A DNA stretch of 64,000 nt. It comes from Amycolatopsis dendrobii. GTDB taxonomy: Bacteria > Actinomycetota > Actinomycetes > Mycobacteriales > Pseudonocardiaceae. The stretch lies in NCBI RefSeq assembly GCF_014145675.1, contig NZ_JACGZW010000015.1:1-64000 (forward strand), read 5' to 3'. Of the stretch, positions 36,087 to 44,014 are shown piece by piece. The notes beneath the pieces were generated by a model, which ran no database searches, had not been told where the DNA came from, and saw nothing but the letters and a program-made list of their open reading frames with translations. The stretch's first letter is position 1. Every line of letters begins with the position of its first letter. Made by a program: the position numbers and the translations under genes.

Positions 36087-37090
36087 GCCGAAGCGAGATC
36101 CGGTCCGCGCTGCTGGCCAGGGGACTCGAGCAGGAGGAGTTGTTCGCGGAAGCACGCCGGTTGCGCGACAGGCACTTCGGCCCGACTGTCCTTCTGCGGG
36201 GAGTGATCGAGACGACCAACGTCTGCCGGGTCAACTGCGACTACTGCCCGATGCGCCGGGACAACACCCAGGCCAACGACCGCTACTTCATGTCGGCCGA
36301 CGACATCGTCGAACGGGCCAGGAGGATCCGAGACGCGGGCATCGACATCGTCCTGCTTCAAGGCGGCGAGACCCCTAGGCAGCTGCACGCTGTCGAGGAG
36401 GCGATTCCTCGTATCCGCGCCTTGTACGACGGCCCCGTCGAGGTGCTGCTCAACCTGGGCAACATGCGGCACGAACAGTACGCGCGGCTGCGTGCGGCCG
36501 GCGCGACCAGCTACATCCTCAAGCACGAAACCAGCGATCCCGTGCTGCACCAACAGTTGCGGCACGAAAGCCTGGACGATCGACTGCGGTGCATGAAGGA
36601 CTTGCTCAGCCTCGGCTACCGAGTCGGCACCGGACTGATTTCCAGCCTGCCTGGCCAGACGATGGAAAGCATGGTCGACGACATCGAACTGACCGGTTCG
36701 CTGGGTGTGCACATGTGCAGCGTGAGCCCGTTCGTGCCAGCCCCGGACACCCCGTTGCGGCTGACGCGGCCAGGTGCTGTCGACCTCGCGCTGAACGTGC
36801 TGGCGTGCTTGCGCGTGTGCTATCCGCATCTTCTGATCCCGGCCGTGAGTGCGTTGGAGAAAAACAGCAAGGGCGGGCAGTCACGTGGACTGGCGGCAGG
36901 CGGCAACGTGATGACCGTGAACTTCACGGGGGACGCGGACCGCGAGCGGTATCTGATCTACGGGAAGGAGCGGTTCGTGGTGCGGATGCAATACGCCCGG
37001 ACTGTCGTGCAGAGCTCCGGCCTGGACTTCCGCGGCTCGGTCTTCCAGGACGAATCGATGGGCAGCGACACGTCCCTGACCTCGTCGTAA
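36080..37090 (+). CDS. HydE/PylB/BioB-like radical SAM enzyme
   Basis: 336-residue single-domain radical SAM barrel. The cluster motif is CRVNCDYC (CX3CX2C, about residue 48) in the context IETTNVCRVNCDYCPMRRDN. Family marks in order: LLQGGETP (about residue 95), YILKHETSDP (about residue 150), YRVGTGLISSLPGQT (about residue 180) and SPFVPAPDTPL (about residue 215). The HETSDP and PGQT blocks are those of HydE, PylB and biotin synthase. There is no hydrogenase or pyrrolysine gene here, so it has been recruited to a new role. No second Fe-S cysteine set of biotin synthase is clear. ATG at 36080 follows GAGAGGA and overlaps the hydrolase stop. Confidence 0.85.
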   Translation: MLSRSEIRSALLARGLEQEELFAEARRLRDRHFGPTVLLRGVIETTNVCRVNCDYCPMRRDNTQANDRYFMSADDIVERARRIRDAGIDIVLLQGGETPRQLHAVEEAIPRIRALYDGPVEVLLNLGNMRHEQYARLRAAGATSYILKHETSDPVLHQQLRHESLDDRLRCMKDLLSLGYRVGTGLISSLPGQTMESMVDDIELTGSLGVHMCSVSPFVPAPDTPLRLTRPGAVDLALNVLACLRVCYPHLLIPAVSALEKNSKGGQSRGLAAGGNVMTVNFTGDADRERYLIYGKERFVVRMQYARTVVQSSGLDFRGSVFQDESMGSDTSLTSS

Positions 37091-37102
37091 CTGGAGGGCG
37101 TG

Positions 37103-38380
37103 GTGGTCGATCGAGGTGACCTGCTGGACCGCGTCCTCACCGGGGGCGCGGAACTCGACGGTAACCCCGTCACGGTGGATGCGGGCTTGTGCGTGCGGCT
37201 TCTCGATGCGGGCGTTCGCCCCGCCGATGTCGTGGTGCTGCACGGGCTATCTGGTGCTTCCCTGGTCCTGGCTGCGCTCGCCGTGTGGGAATGCGACGCG
37301 GTGCCGGCCCCGGTGGGAACCGGCGTGCCCGTTCAGCTCGCGGCTTGCGCCCGGTTGTCGGGTGACGGGACAGTACGGCCGCGCGGAGACGCCAGCGTGG
37401 TCGCCGATTTGTCCTCGACTGCGGTCCTGCACCTCACGTCCGGCAGCACTGACCGGCCGAAGGTCGTCCGGCGTGGCGCGGACAGCGTGTGGTGCGAAGC
37501 CGATGGCTACTGCGACGGCCTTGCCTGGAGGGCCGACGACCGGGTCGCGGTGCCGCTGCCGCTGGCGCATTCGCTGGGCTGGGGAGTGGCGATGAGTGCG
37601 TTGCTGAGCGGGGTGTCGGTCGACGCAACACCACTGGTGCGGGCGGAATCGCTCGCCCGAAGGGCCGACGCCGGCTTGGTATCGATGCTCGCCTTGACCG
37701 CGCCGGTCGCGCGCCTGTTGGTGGCCACCCGACGGCAAGGGGCCGCGGCGCTCCGGGCGGCGGTCGTCGGCGCGGGGCCGGTGACCGATGACCTCGCTAC
37801 GGCGTTCCGCGACCGGTTCGATGTTTTCTTGACGCGCGGCTACGGGTCGACAGAGACTGGGGGCACGTTCCTCGGCGCTCGACACCTTGGCCGTCCGATG
37901 TCCGGAGTGGACATCGTGGAGCCGGCGGTCGGGGAGCGCGGAGAACTAGTACTGCGACTGCCCGCGCCCGTGGAGGGCTACCTAGGCGGTCACGGCTCTA
38001 CCCGGTTGTGGCGCACTGGCGACCTAGTCGACTGGGCCGGCGGCGAAGTCCGATTCGTCGCGCGGCGGCTGGCGAACTTGCGCCTTAACGGCCGTTTCCT
38101 CGATACGGAGCAGGTGGACCGGATGCTCCGGCGCAACGCCGAGGTAACGGACGTCTACCCCTTGGTGCTGCCGCGCGCCGACACTCCCGAGATTGAGGAC
38201 TTCTATGTTTTCGTCGAAGGAGGGCCGGCTGAAGACGAGTTGCGGAACAGTCTCGACGGCTGTCCTGGACCGCTGCCCCGGATCGTCCGTTGCAACAGGA
38301 TTCCGCGCACGACGCTGGGAAAACCAGACAGGTCGGCGCTGATCGCGCTGGTCGGTCGGCCTCGACAGGGAGGAGCCTGA
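37103..38380 (+). CDS. AMP-dependent acyl/aminoacyl ligase (ANL superfamily)
   Basis: 425-residue adenylating enzyme, compact for the superfamily (usually 500 or more). It shows LHLTSGSTDRPKVV (P-loop, about residue 112), PLPLAHSLGWG, FLTRGYGSTETGG (about residue 247), WRTGDLVDW (about residue 305) and a C-terminal lid with the Lys of TLGKPDRS. The very short N-terminal subdomain is the reduced part. GTG 37103 lies six bases after GGAGG; GTG 37100 is possible. It overlaps the carrier-protein start as TGATG and probably loads that carrier with a carboxylic acid. Substrate type cannot be read from the pocket by eye. Confidence 0.85.
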   Translation: MVDRGDLLDRVLTGGAELDGNPVTVDAGLCVRLLDAGVRPADVVVLHGLSGASLVLAALAVWECDAVPAPVGTGVPVQLAACARLSGDGTVRPRGDASVVADLSSTAVLHLTSGSTDRPKVVRRGADSVWCEADGYCDGLAWRADDRVAVPLPLAHSLGWGVAMSALLSGVSVDATPLVRAESLARRADAGLVSMLALTAPVARLLVATRRQGAAALRAAVVGAGPVTDDLATAFRDRFDVFLTRGYGSTETGGTFLGARHLGRPMSGVDIVEPAVGERGELVLRLPAPVEGYLGGHGSTRLWRTGDLVDWAGGEVRFVARRLANLRLNGRFLDTEQVDRMLRRNAEVTDVYPLVLPRADTPEIEDFYVFVEGGPAEDELRNSLDGCPGPLPRIVRCNRIPRTTLGKPDRSALIALVGRPRQGGA

Positions 38381-38712
38381 TGTACGCCGACGCCGACCTC
38401 GTGCTGGTGGCCGCCTTGGTGGCCGACGCGCTGGCTTCGCAAGGGCTTCGCGCCGTAACGGCACGTGAACTGATCGCAGACCCCGAGTTGTGCACCTGTG
38501 ACCTGGCGCGGTTCGGGCTGGGGTCACTGGATTGGATCGCGCTGGCTACCCGGCTCGAACGCCAGACGGGCGTGGAACTGCCCGACGGCGCGCTGCTGGA
38601 CGACGAACGACGCAGCATTGCCGGCTGGGCCACAGCACTGACGACGGCGGGCTCATCCCAGGAGGAACAAACGAAATGTGGGAAGCACAGCGCGGCAAGC
38701 GATTCGTTGTGA
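38380..38712 (+). CDS. Acyl/peptidyl carrier protein
   Basis: 110 residues, four-helix carrier protein. The phosphopantetheine site is the Ser of FGLGSLDWIALATRLER (about residue 48), and the loop and third helix (TGVELPDGALLDDE) follow normally. Starts at ATG 38380, sharing bases with the ligase stop. The last 12 or so codons overlap the start of the next gene. No condensation, ketosynthase or thioesterase domain follows, so the loaded unit is likely modified on the carrier (by the oxygenase or radical SAM enzymes) and then passed to another acceptor. Confidence 0.8.
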   Translation: MYADADLVLVAALVADALASQGLRAVTARELIADPELCTCDLARFGLGSLDWIALATRLERQTGVELPDGALLDDERRSIAGWATALTTAGSSQEEQTKCGKHSAASDSL

Positions 38713-39383
38713 TCGACGACTTCTTGGACGCAAACACGCTGGCGGCTGCACGCTCTATGGTCCGGCGCACGTCGTTCCGTGCGGTGGACAGCGTGATATC
38801 GCCGAATGCGGACGGGCCGGCATTCCGCTCGCATGGCGTGCACTTCACCGACGGTGTGCCCACAGGGGGCGGGCGGCCAAGAACCTTCGAGGAGATCGCC
38901 GCTGTTGTTCGCCGCGAACGGGCCCTTTACGGAGGTTGGGGGACTGACTGGAACCGGATCGGCTTCACCTTCTGGAAGTACCCGGCGGGCAGCCGTCTCG
39001 GCTGGCACAACGACGCAGGCGGTGGCAGGCGCGGCGAGTTCATCTTGTTCTTGCACGAGAACTGGCGCCCATCGTGGGGCGGAGAACTGATGTTGCTCGA
39101 TGCGGTGTCGGACATCGTCAATGATGTGGACGAGCTCGAACCCGCCGCGCGGATGGAGGCCGTGCTCGACCGTTGTCCCCTCAGTCCGACAGCCGTCTTG
39201 CCCAGGCCCAATCGACTGGTCTTGGTCCAAGCCGCGACCGTGCACCAGATCCAGCGGGTGGATCGCACCGCGGGCGACAACCTTCGGTGCACGCTCACAG
39301 GTTTCGTTTCGCAGGACGCGGTGCCCGGTGCGGATCGCGGAGCGGTCCGCGACAAGCTCCTGGCCGCGCTCACCGGATCCTGA
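38676..39383 (+). CDS. Prolyl-4-hydroxylase-like 2OG-Fe(II) oxygenase
   Basis: 235 residues, all one oxygenase domain. Iron triad WHND (HxD, about residue 110) and distal His in AATVHQIQRV (about residue 189), then the 2-oxoglutarate Arg in NLRCTLTGF. FVVIDDFLDANTLAAA opens the fold as in the P4H group. ATG 38676 has GGAGGA at 38661-38666, although this start lies 37 bases inside the carrier gene; the frame itself is open further up but without support. Second 2OG oxygenase of the operon, of a different subfamily from the one at 31842. Target could be the precursor, or the group on the carrier. Confidence 0.85.
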   Translation: MWEAQRGKRFVVIDDFLDANTLAAARSMVRRTSFRAVDSVISPNADGPAFRSHGVHFTDGVPTGGGRPRTFEEIAAVVRRERALYGGWGTDWNRIGFTFWKYPAGSRLGWHNDAGGGRRGEFILFLHENWRPSWGGELMLLDAVSDIVNDVDELEPAARMEAVLDRCPLSPTAVLPRPNRLVLVQAATVHQIQRVDRTAGDNLRCTLTGFVSQDAVPGADRGAVRDKLLAALTGS

Positions 39384-39427
39384 CTGTCACTGCACCAGTC
39401 GTCGCAAGCGAGAAACGGAGCAGGCAC

Positions 39428-41068
39428 GTGCCAACCACCGTCCACGAAGACCGGGTCACGTTGATCTTCCCGCCGCTGATCGAGACGAACTTCGGCAGCT
39501 TCTACCCTTCCACCGCCGTGCTCGCCGCGTTCCTGGAGGCGCATGGCATCGGGTGTGCGCAGGAGGACCTCAACGAAGAGTTCGCGCTGCATTTGCTCCG
39601 CGAGGACATGCTCCATCGGCTTAGGGCCGGACGAATTCCCGGCGCGCCAGAAGGCTCGCCAGCGGCGGCCGCCGCTCGTTGGGCAGCGAGCAACATCCAC
39701 CGTCTCGTCGACGAGCAGGGCAGGCACCGGTTCACCGGCGGCAACGGTTACATGCTCGGCCTGCTCGTCAACCCGTTTCAAGTCGACCGAGGCGACGAAG
39801 TGCTGGAGGCCGTGCGCGCCGACCGCCATCCGCTCGACGTCTTCGAGCAGTTCTACCGGGAGTCGAACATCGTCGAACGCATCCCGGCGAACACCTTGCT
39901 GATCGGTATCTCGATCCCGATGGGACCGCAACTTGAGCTGTCGCTTCTGCTGGCCGCCATGCTGAAGCGGGAACTGCCGGACATCCCGGTCGTGCTTGGC
40001 GGCGGAACCCTCAGCCTGATGAGCCCGCCGGACCTGGAAATCCTGCTGGCCAACCACACGGCAGTGGATTGCGTAGTTCGCTTCGACGGCGAGTACCCGC
40101 TGCTCGAACTAGCTCGCAGGGCATGCGCAGGCCGCTTCTCCCCGGCCGGAATCGCCGGTGTCTCCTATCGGGACGGGGACCGGGTTCGACACGAGCCGCC
40201 CGCTCCCGGACCCGACATCAACACGCTGCCGGTGCCTGCCTATCCGAAGGCAGCACTCGACCGGGTGGTCGGCACCACGTTGGGAGTTACGCAGGCCCGC
40301 GGTTGCTACTGGGGCAAATGCGACTATTGCGACTTCGTCGAACTCTACGACGGAAGCCCGCCGTTTCGGGGGCGGCGGCCGGACAACTTCGTTGACGAGA
40401 TCGAAGCGTTGGTCGAGGAGACTGGGGTGCGGCGCTTCCGATTCATCACTGAGTCCATTCCTCCCGCGTTCGCCCGCCGGATGAGCCAGTTGCTCATCGA
40501 GCGTGAAGTCCTGATCGCATGGAACTCATTTGCCATGGTCGACCGTCGCTTTGACAAGGACCTGTTGCGGTTGATGGTGCGAGCCGGTTGCGAGTTCTTG
40601 ACCGTCGGGATGGAGACCACCAACACCCGAGTGCTCAATCTGGTTCACAAATCGGCCGATCGCGAGGAGAACCTCCGGTTCCTCAGGGAGGCCAAGGACG
40701 CTGGAATGAAGCTGACGGTCAATCTGATTCCGGATCTTCCCTCGACCACCTATCGGGAGTCTCTCGACACCCTCCGCGAAGTCAGAGAACTGGCTGATTG
40801 CATCGACAGCGTTAGCGTCTTTCCGTTCGAGCCCACCAGGTCCTCGAACGTCGGGCGGGACCCGGAGCGGTTCGGCCTGATCGGGACCGGCAGCCTCGAT
40901 ACGAAGGGACAGGCCCAGTTCGGGTTGAACCACTTCGACTGCGTCGATCCGGCCATGACGAGCGAAGAACGAGCTGATGTGCACCGTAGATACCGGGCAT
41001 TCGCGAAAGAGATTTCCCAGCAGCGCTTGCCGAAAAGCCTGTTGGTCAGTCTGCTGTGGTCTTATTAA
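39428..41068 (+). CDS. B12-binding-type radical SAM enzyme with CX4CX2C cluster motif
   Basis: 546 residues, last gene of the operon. N-terminal region begins VTLIFPPLIETNFGSFYPST, followed by a cobalamin-binding-type Rossmann part (LLIGISIPMGPQ about residue 158, VVLGGGTLSLMSP about residue 188). The radical SAM motif is GCYWGKCDYCDF near residue 292, which has four residues between the first two cysteines rather than three. FRFITESIPP and LTVGMETTNTRVLNLVHK continue the barrel. The opening resembles radical SAM proteins of RiPP clusters. No DxHxxG cobalamin motif, as in most B12 radical SAM methylases. GTG 39428 is preceded by CGGAGCAGG; the open frame back to 39173 overlaps the oxygenase gene and is not used. 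Confidence 0.83.
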   Translation: MPTTVHEDRVTLIFPPLIETNFGSFYPSTAVLAAFLEAHGIGCAQEDLNEEFALHLLREDMLHRLRAGRIPGAPEGSPAAAAARWAASNIHRLVDEQGRHRFTGGNGYMLGLLVNPFQVDRGDEVLEAVRADRHPLDVFEQFYRESNIVERIPANTLLIGISIPMGPQLELSLLLAAMLKRELPDIPVVLGGGTLSLMSPPDLEILLANHTAVDCVVRFDGEYPLLELARRACAGRFSPAGIAGVSYRDGDRVRHEPPAPGPDINTLPVPAYPKAALDRVVGTTLGVTQARGCYWGKCDYCDFVELYDGSPPFRGRRPDNFVDEIEALVEETGVRRFRFITESIPPAFARRMSQLLIEREVLIAWNSFAMVDRRFDKDLLRLMVRAGCEFLTVGMETTNTRVLNLVHKSADREENLRFLREAKDAGMKLTVNLIPDLPSTTYRESLDTLREVRELADCIDSVSVFPFEPTRSSNVGRDPERFGLIGTGSLDTKGQAQFGLNHFDCVDPAMTSEERADVHRRYRAFAKEISQQRLPKSLLVSLLWSY

Positions 41069-41271
41069 TAAGTCGCACACAAGCATCGGCCCGGTGCCGG
41101 GCCCCTAGTCCGGTTCGGTCGTCACCGCGTCACGATATGCCGAGCGCGGCGAGGACGGAACGCGTTAGCCCAGCGCAGGCTTGCGCACGCGCGGCCGGGT
41201 TCGCGAGCGCAAGCTCGAGACATCGCCGATGCGGTGCCGTTGTCGGCCGTGCCAAGGCCGGGACGTCCGCC

Positions 41272-41484
41272 GTGGTGAAAAATCACATGCAGGAGGCCTG
41301 CACCCTGGTGGGCGAAGTCGGCACCGTCGCCCAGCGCGCCGGGGTCCGCGCGCTCGCGGTCTCGCACCTGACCGACTTCAGCGGGTACGTGGACACCGCC
41401 AAGTGGTCGAAACCGGCGGGGAACGGCTACGACGGCCAGACAGCCATCGGGACAGGACCTGATGCGGATTCCGTGTACAAGTAA
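41272..41484 (+). pseudogene. C-terminal fragment of a metallo-beta-lactamase-fold hydrolase
   Basis: The last 70 codons read KNHMQEACTLVGEVGTVAQR, AGVRALAVSHLTDF and a W..P...YDGQTAIGTGPD ending. This matches the pattern of the final strands of MBL-fold hydrolases (AtsA/RNase Z-like), where SH is the last metal-binding His. No upstream part with HxHxDH is present, so it is a fragment. It lies between the biosynthetic operon and the integrase end of the island. Confidence 0.42.
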
Positions 41485-42135
41485 AGCCCGCGATTTGTGT
41501 ATGCGCGCTGAGCAAATGCTGGGGATGATGAGCAAGTTCGACGGTAATCGGGCATTCATCTCGTTCAGCGGCGCAAGGGTCGTCCAGAGTCCTGCGGTTC
41601 CATATTGAGGAACCATTCGAACCAGGCTTGGGGCCGGTAGTCGCCGATGCCGAGTTTTCAGTTTGGTCGGTGTCGGAGTCTTCGATGCTGTCGAGTCGTC
41701 TGCTGAACAGCGCGAGTATGTCGGTGTCTTGGAAAAGTATTTCGGTGAGCATGTTCCAGTTGTAGTCGTCCTTGTGCTCGGGCAGGTCCGCGTAGCGTCC
41801 GGTGAGGCTGGCCCAGTCGTCGTCGGCGTCGGCGGATTCCGCGTAGCGCAGGATGAGGTGCAGCGCCATTTCTTCGGCTGGGCAGCGGGGTTCGGGCCAG
41901 TCGCCGGCGCGGAGTCGATGAACCATTGCACGGCGGCGACGGCGTCGCCGCGGATGTGGTCCTGCTCTTGCTGCCGGACCTGCGCGACAGTGAGGTCGCT
42001 GCCGGGCAAGACGGAGAACTGTGTTGCTTCGATGTCGGCGATGGCGGCTTGTTCGATTGCGTTCTCGTCGGTGATGTCGACGATTGCTTCGACGGTGACT
42101 TTGACTCCGCGGCGGCGTCTGGGGGCGCTGGTCAT
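41378..42135 (-). pseudogene. Acidic hypothetical protein, frameshifted
   Basis: The ATG at 42135 opens MTSAPRRRRGVKVTVEAIVD, then ITDENAIEQAAIADIEATQF and AVQWFIDSA. After that the sensible reading moves to another frame at about 41890-41915: WPEPRCPAEEMALHLILRYA, DDDWASLTGRYADLPEHKDD, and LFSRRLDSIEDSDTDQ. The joined protein would be about 170 residues and acidic. Below about 41600 the frame overlaps the MBL fragment and is probably not original. Family not recognised. It resembles the other frameshifted acidic ORF of the island only in composition. Confidence 0.45.
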
Positions 42136-42216
42136 TCGCCCAGGCTATCCCCGCGAGCAGCGTGTGGTCGTTGAGGAGACGGAGGCGCGCGCTGGGGGAT
42201 CGGCAAGGAGGTCGTG

Positions 42217-43593
42217 ATGAGGCGAGCGGCGGTGTACAAGCGGTGCGGTTGCAGGGCGCGAAGTGAAGCGGGTGGCGGGCGTTGTCCTCGGTTGGGGGAG
42301 CGGGGCCATGGGAGTTGGTATTTCTCGCTGGAGTTGCCGTGCGGCCGGGACGGTCGTCGGCATCGGGTGCGCCGCGGCGGGTTTCGGTCGCGTGTGGCTG
42401 CGGAGCAGGCGCGGGCGTATCTGGTGGGCGGGGATGTGGTTCCGGGGCGGAGTGCGGTGACGGTGGGGCAGTGGCTGGACATTTTGCTGGAGATGCGGCA
42501 GAGCTTGAGTTTCAACACGCGTCGGCTGTACACACAGCAGGTGAACGACTATTTGAAGCCGTGTCTGGGGAGCGTGCCGTTGCGGTCGTTGACGGTGGCG
42601 CGGGTTCAGGCGATGTTCGTCGGGCTCGTCCGGGCGAACGCGACGCGACAGCGGCCGTTGTCGCCGGCGACGTTCGTGCGGATCCGCGGCACGCTGCATA
42701 CGGCGTTGAACGGCGCGATCCGGGTCGGGTTGATCGAGCGAAATCCCGCGCATCTGGTGGAGTTGCCCTCGGGACGGCGGCCGCGCGCGGTGGTGTGGAC
42801 GGATGCGCGGGTGGCGCATTGGCGAGCTACCGGGGAGCGTCCGCCGGTGGCGGTGTGGACGGCGAAACAGACGGCCGAATTCCTGGAGCATGCTCGCGGT
42901 CACCCGTTGTACGTGCTGTATCTGGCAGTGGCGTTGCTCGGGTTGCGGCGTGGTGAGGTGGCGGGGCTGCGGTGGTGCGATCTCGACCTCGACGCCGGCG
43001 TGGTGCAGGTGTCGCACCAGGTCCAGGACCGCGGTGGCCGCACGGTGGTGTGTCCGCCGAAGACCGAGGCGAGCGTGCGCACGGTGGCGTTGGATCATGG
43101 CCTGGTGGCGGCGTTGCGGGTGCTTCGGTCGCAGCGGCGGCAAGGTGACGGTGGTGAGCCGGTCGGGTTCCTGTTCGCCAACCGGGCCGGCGGGCCGTTG
43201 AGCCCGGGATATGTGACGCACACATTCACGAGATTGTTGGTGGAGGCGGGTTTGCCGCCGGTCCGGTTGCACGATCTGCGGCATGGCGCGGCGAGCTTGT
43301 CGTTGGCTGCGGGCAACGATCTGAAGGTCGTGCAGGCGATGCTCGGGCACTCCAGCATTGTGCTCACCGCGGACACTTACACGAGCGTGCTGCCTTGTCT
43401 GGCTCACCGCGCTGCCGAGGCAACTGCGGCGCTGGTGTTGGAGGCCGCCCGCGACACCGCGATCGCGTTGCGAGAGCGAGGAAGGACAAAACAGCGCAGA
43501 CGAGGAAAGGGACGCCGCAGCCGGGGAAGGGTGGCTAAGAAGCAACATCGACGGGCGCGGCCGCATTCGGCCCCACGCCGGTCCCACTCATGA
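42217..43593 (+). CDS. int: Site-specific tyrosine integrase of the island
   Basis: 458-residue phage-type integrase. An N-terminal Cys/Arg-rich stretch and an AP2-like arm-binding region lead to the SAM-like core-binding domain (AVTVGQWLDILLEMRQSLSF, about residue 80) and the catalytic domain: Arg in LLGLRRGEVAG (about residue 243), Lys in PPKTEASVR, LHDLRHG (about residue 351), LGHSS and tyrosine ADTYTSV (about residue 388). All six catalytic positions are present, so it should be active. A basic tail (RRRGKGRRSRGR) follows. ATG 42217 has AAGGAGG at 42205-42211. Its stop is 65 bases from the att repeat in tRNA-Lys, the usual arrangement. No excisionase gene is seen next to it. Confidence 0.94.
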   Translation: MRRAAVYKRCGCRARSEAGGGRCPRLGERGHGSWYFSLELPCGRDGRRHRVRRGGFRSRVAAEQARAYLVGGDVVPGRSAVTVGQWLDILLEMRQSLSFNTRRLYTQQVNDYLKPCLGSVPLRSLTVARVQAMFVGLVRANATRQRPLSPATFVRIRGTLHTALNGAIRVGLIERNPAHLVELPSGRRPRAVVWTDARVAHWRATGERPPVAVWTAKQTAEFLEHARGHPLYVLYLAVALLGLRRGEVAGLRWCDLDLDAGVVQVSHQVQDRGGRTVVCPPKTEASVRTVALDHGLVAALRVLRSQRRQGDGGEPVGFLFANRAGGPLSPGYVTHTFTRLLVEAGLPPVRLHDLRHGAASLSLAAGNDLKVVQAMLGHSSIVLTADTYTSVLPCLAHRAAEATAALVLEAARDTAIALRERGRTKQRRRGKGRRSRGRVAKKQHRRARPHSAPRRSHS

Positions 43594-43657
43594 TCAAAGC
43601 CCACCGGCAAGATCCCCGTGATGAAGGAACCCTGCAGATGGGCTTCGATTCAGAACT

Positions 43658-43700
43658 GTGCGCCATCAGGGACTCGAACCCCGAACCCGCTGGTTAAGAG
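43658..43700 (+). repeat. Right attachment-site repeat within tRNA-Lys
   Basis: 43 bases identical to 8600-8642. They cover the tRNA from the discriminator base to the 5' side of the anticodon loop, so crossover inside this stretch restores a complete tRNA after integration. Identity ends at 43700/43701, exactly where the element-borne part meets the original 5' half. Confidence 0.93.
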
Positions 43701-43731
43701 CCAGCTGCTCTGCCAATTGAGCTAATGGCGC
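43659..43731 (-). tRNA. tRNA-Lys (anticodon CTT)
   Basis: Complete 73-nt cloverleaf: acceptor stem GCGCCAT/ATGGCGC with discriminator A, D arm with GCTCAATTGGCAGAGC, anticodon stem-loop CTGGCTCTTAACCAG, T arm GGGTTCGAGTCCC. The CCA end is not encoded. Its 3' 42 bases were supplied by the integrated island. Confidence 0.97.
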
Positions 43732-43965
43732 TTGGTGCTTCCCGTCGCTGTGGTTTCCCTCGGCGACGTGGAAAAGATTAGCAGGGCGTTCAAGCCCCGT
43801 TTCAGGGGGGTCCCCTTTCCGGCTCGCCGGGGCAACGGCCCAGGTCAGCGGCGGTGACCTACCGCGAACCCGGTCAGCGTCGGCCGGCGCGGCAGTGGAC
43901 TGGTCGGGCGAAAGGACGCAGTGACCCGCGCGACACCGGTACCGCCAACACTACCCCGGAAATGA

Positions 43966-44009
43966 CAAAACCCCGGCTTCTCCGAAAAAGATCTCGGTGA
44001 AGCCGGGGT
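43966..44009 (-). terminator. Rho-independent terminator after tRNA-His
   Basis: Arms CCCCGGCTTC (43971-43980) and GAAGCCGGGG (43999-44008) are perfectly complementary. Read on the minus strand the hairpin is followed by TTTTG, so it ends the tRNA-His transcript. Confidence 0.8.
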
Positions 44010-44014
44010 GCAAG

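Larger units (their letters stand above)
8643..43700. mobile_element. 35-kb genomic island integrated in tRNA-Lys(CTT)
   Basis: Delimited by a 43-bp direct repeat (8600-8642 and 43658-43700), with an intact tyrosine integrase whose stop is 65 bases from the right repeat. The target tRNA is kept functional by the element-borne 3' half. Cargo is a defence block (9.8-26.8 kb) and a biosynthetic block (28.8-41.1 kb). I found no TraB/FtsK-like translocase, replication initiator or excisionase, only a degraded SpdB-like membrane ORF, so it looks like a decayed or mobilisable relative of actinomycete integrative elements rather than a self-transmissible one. Confidence 0.9.
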
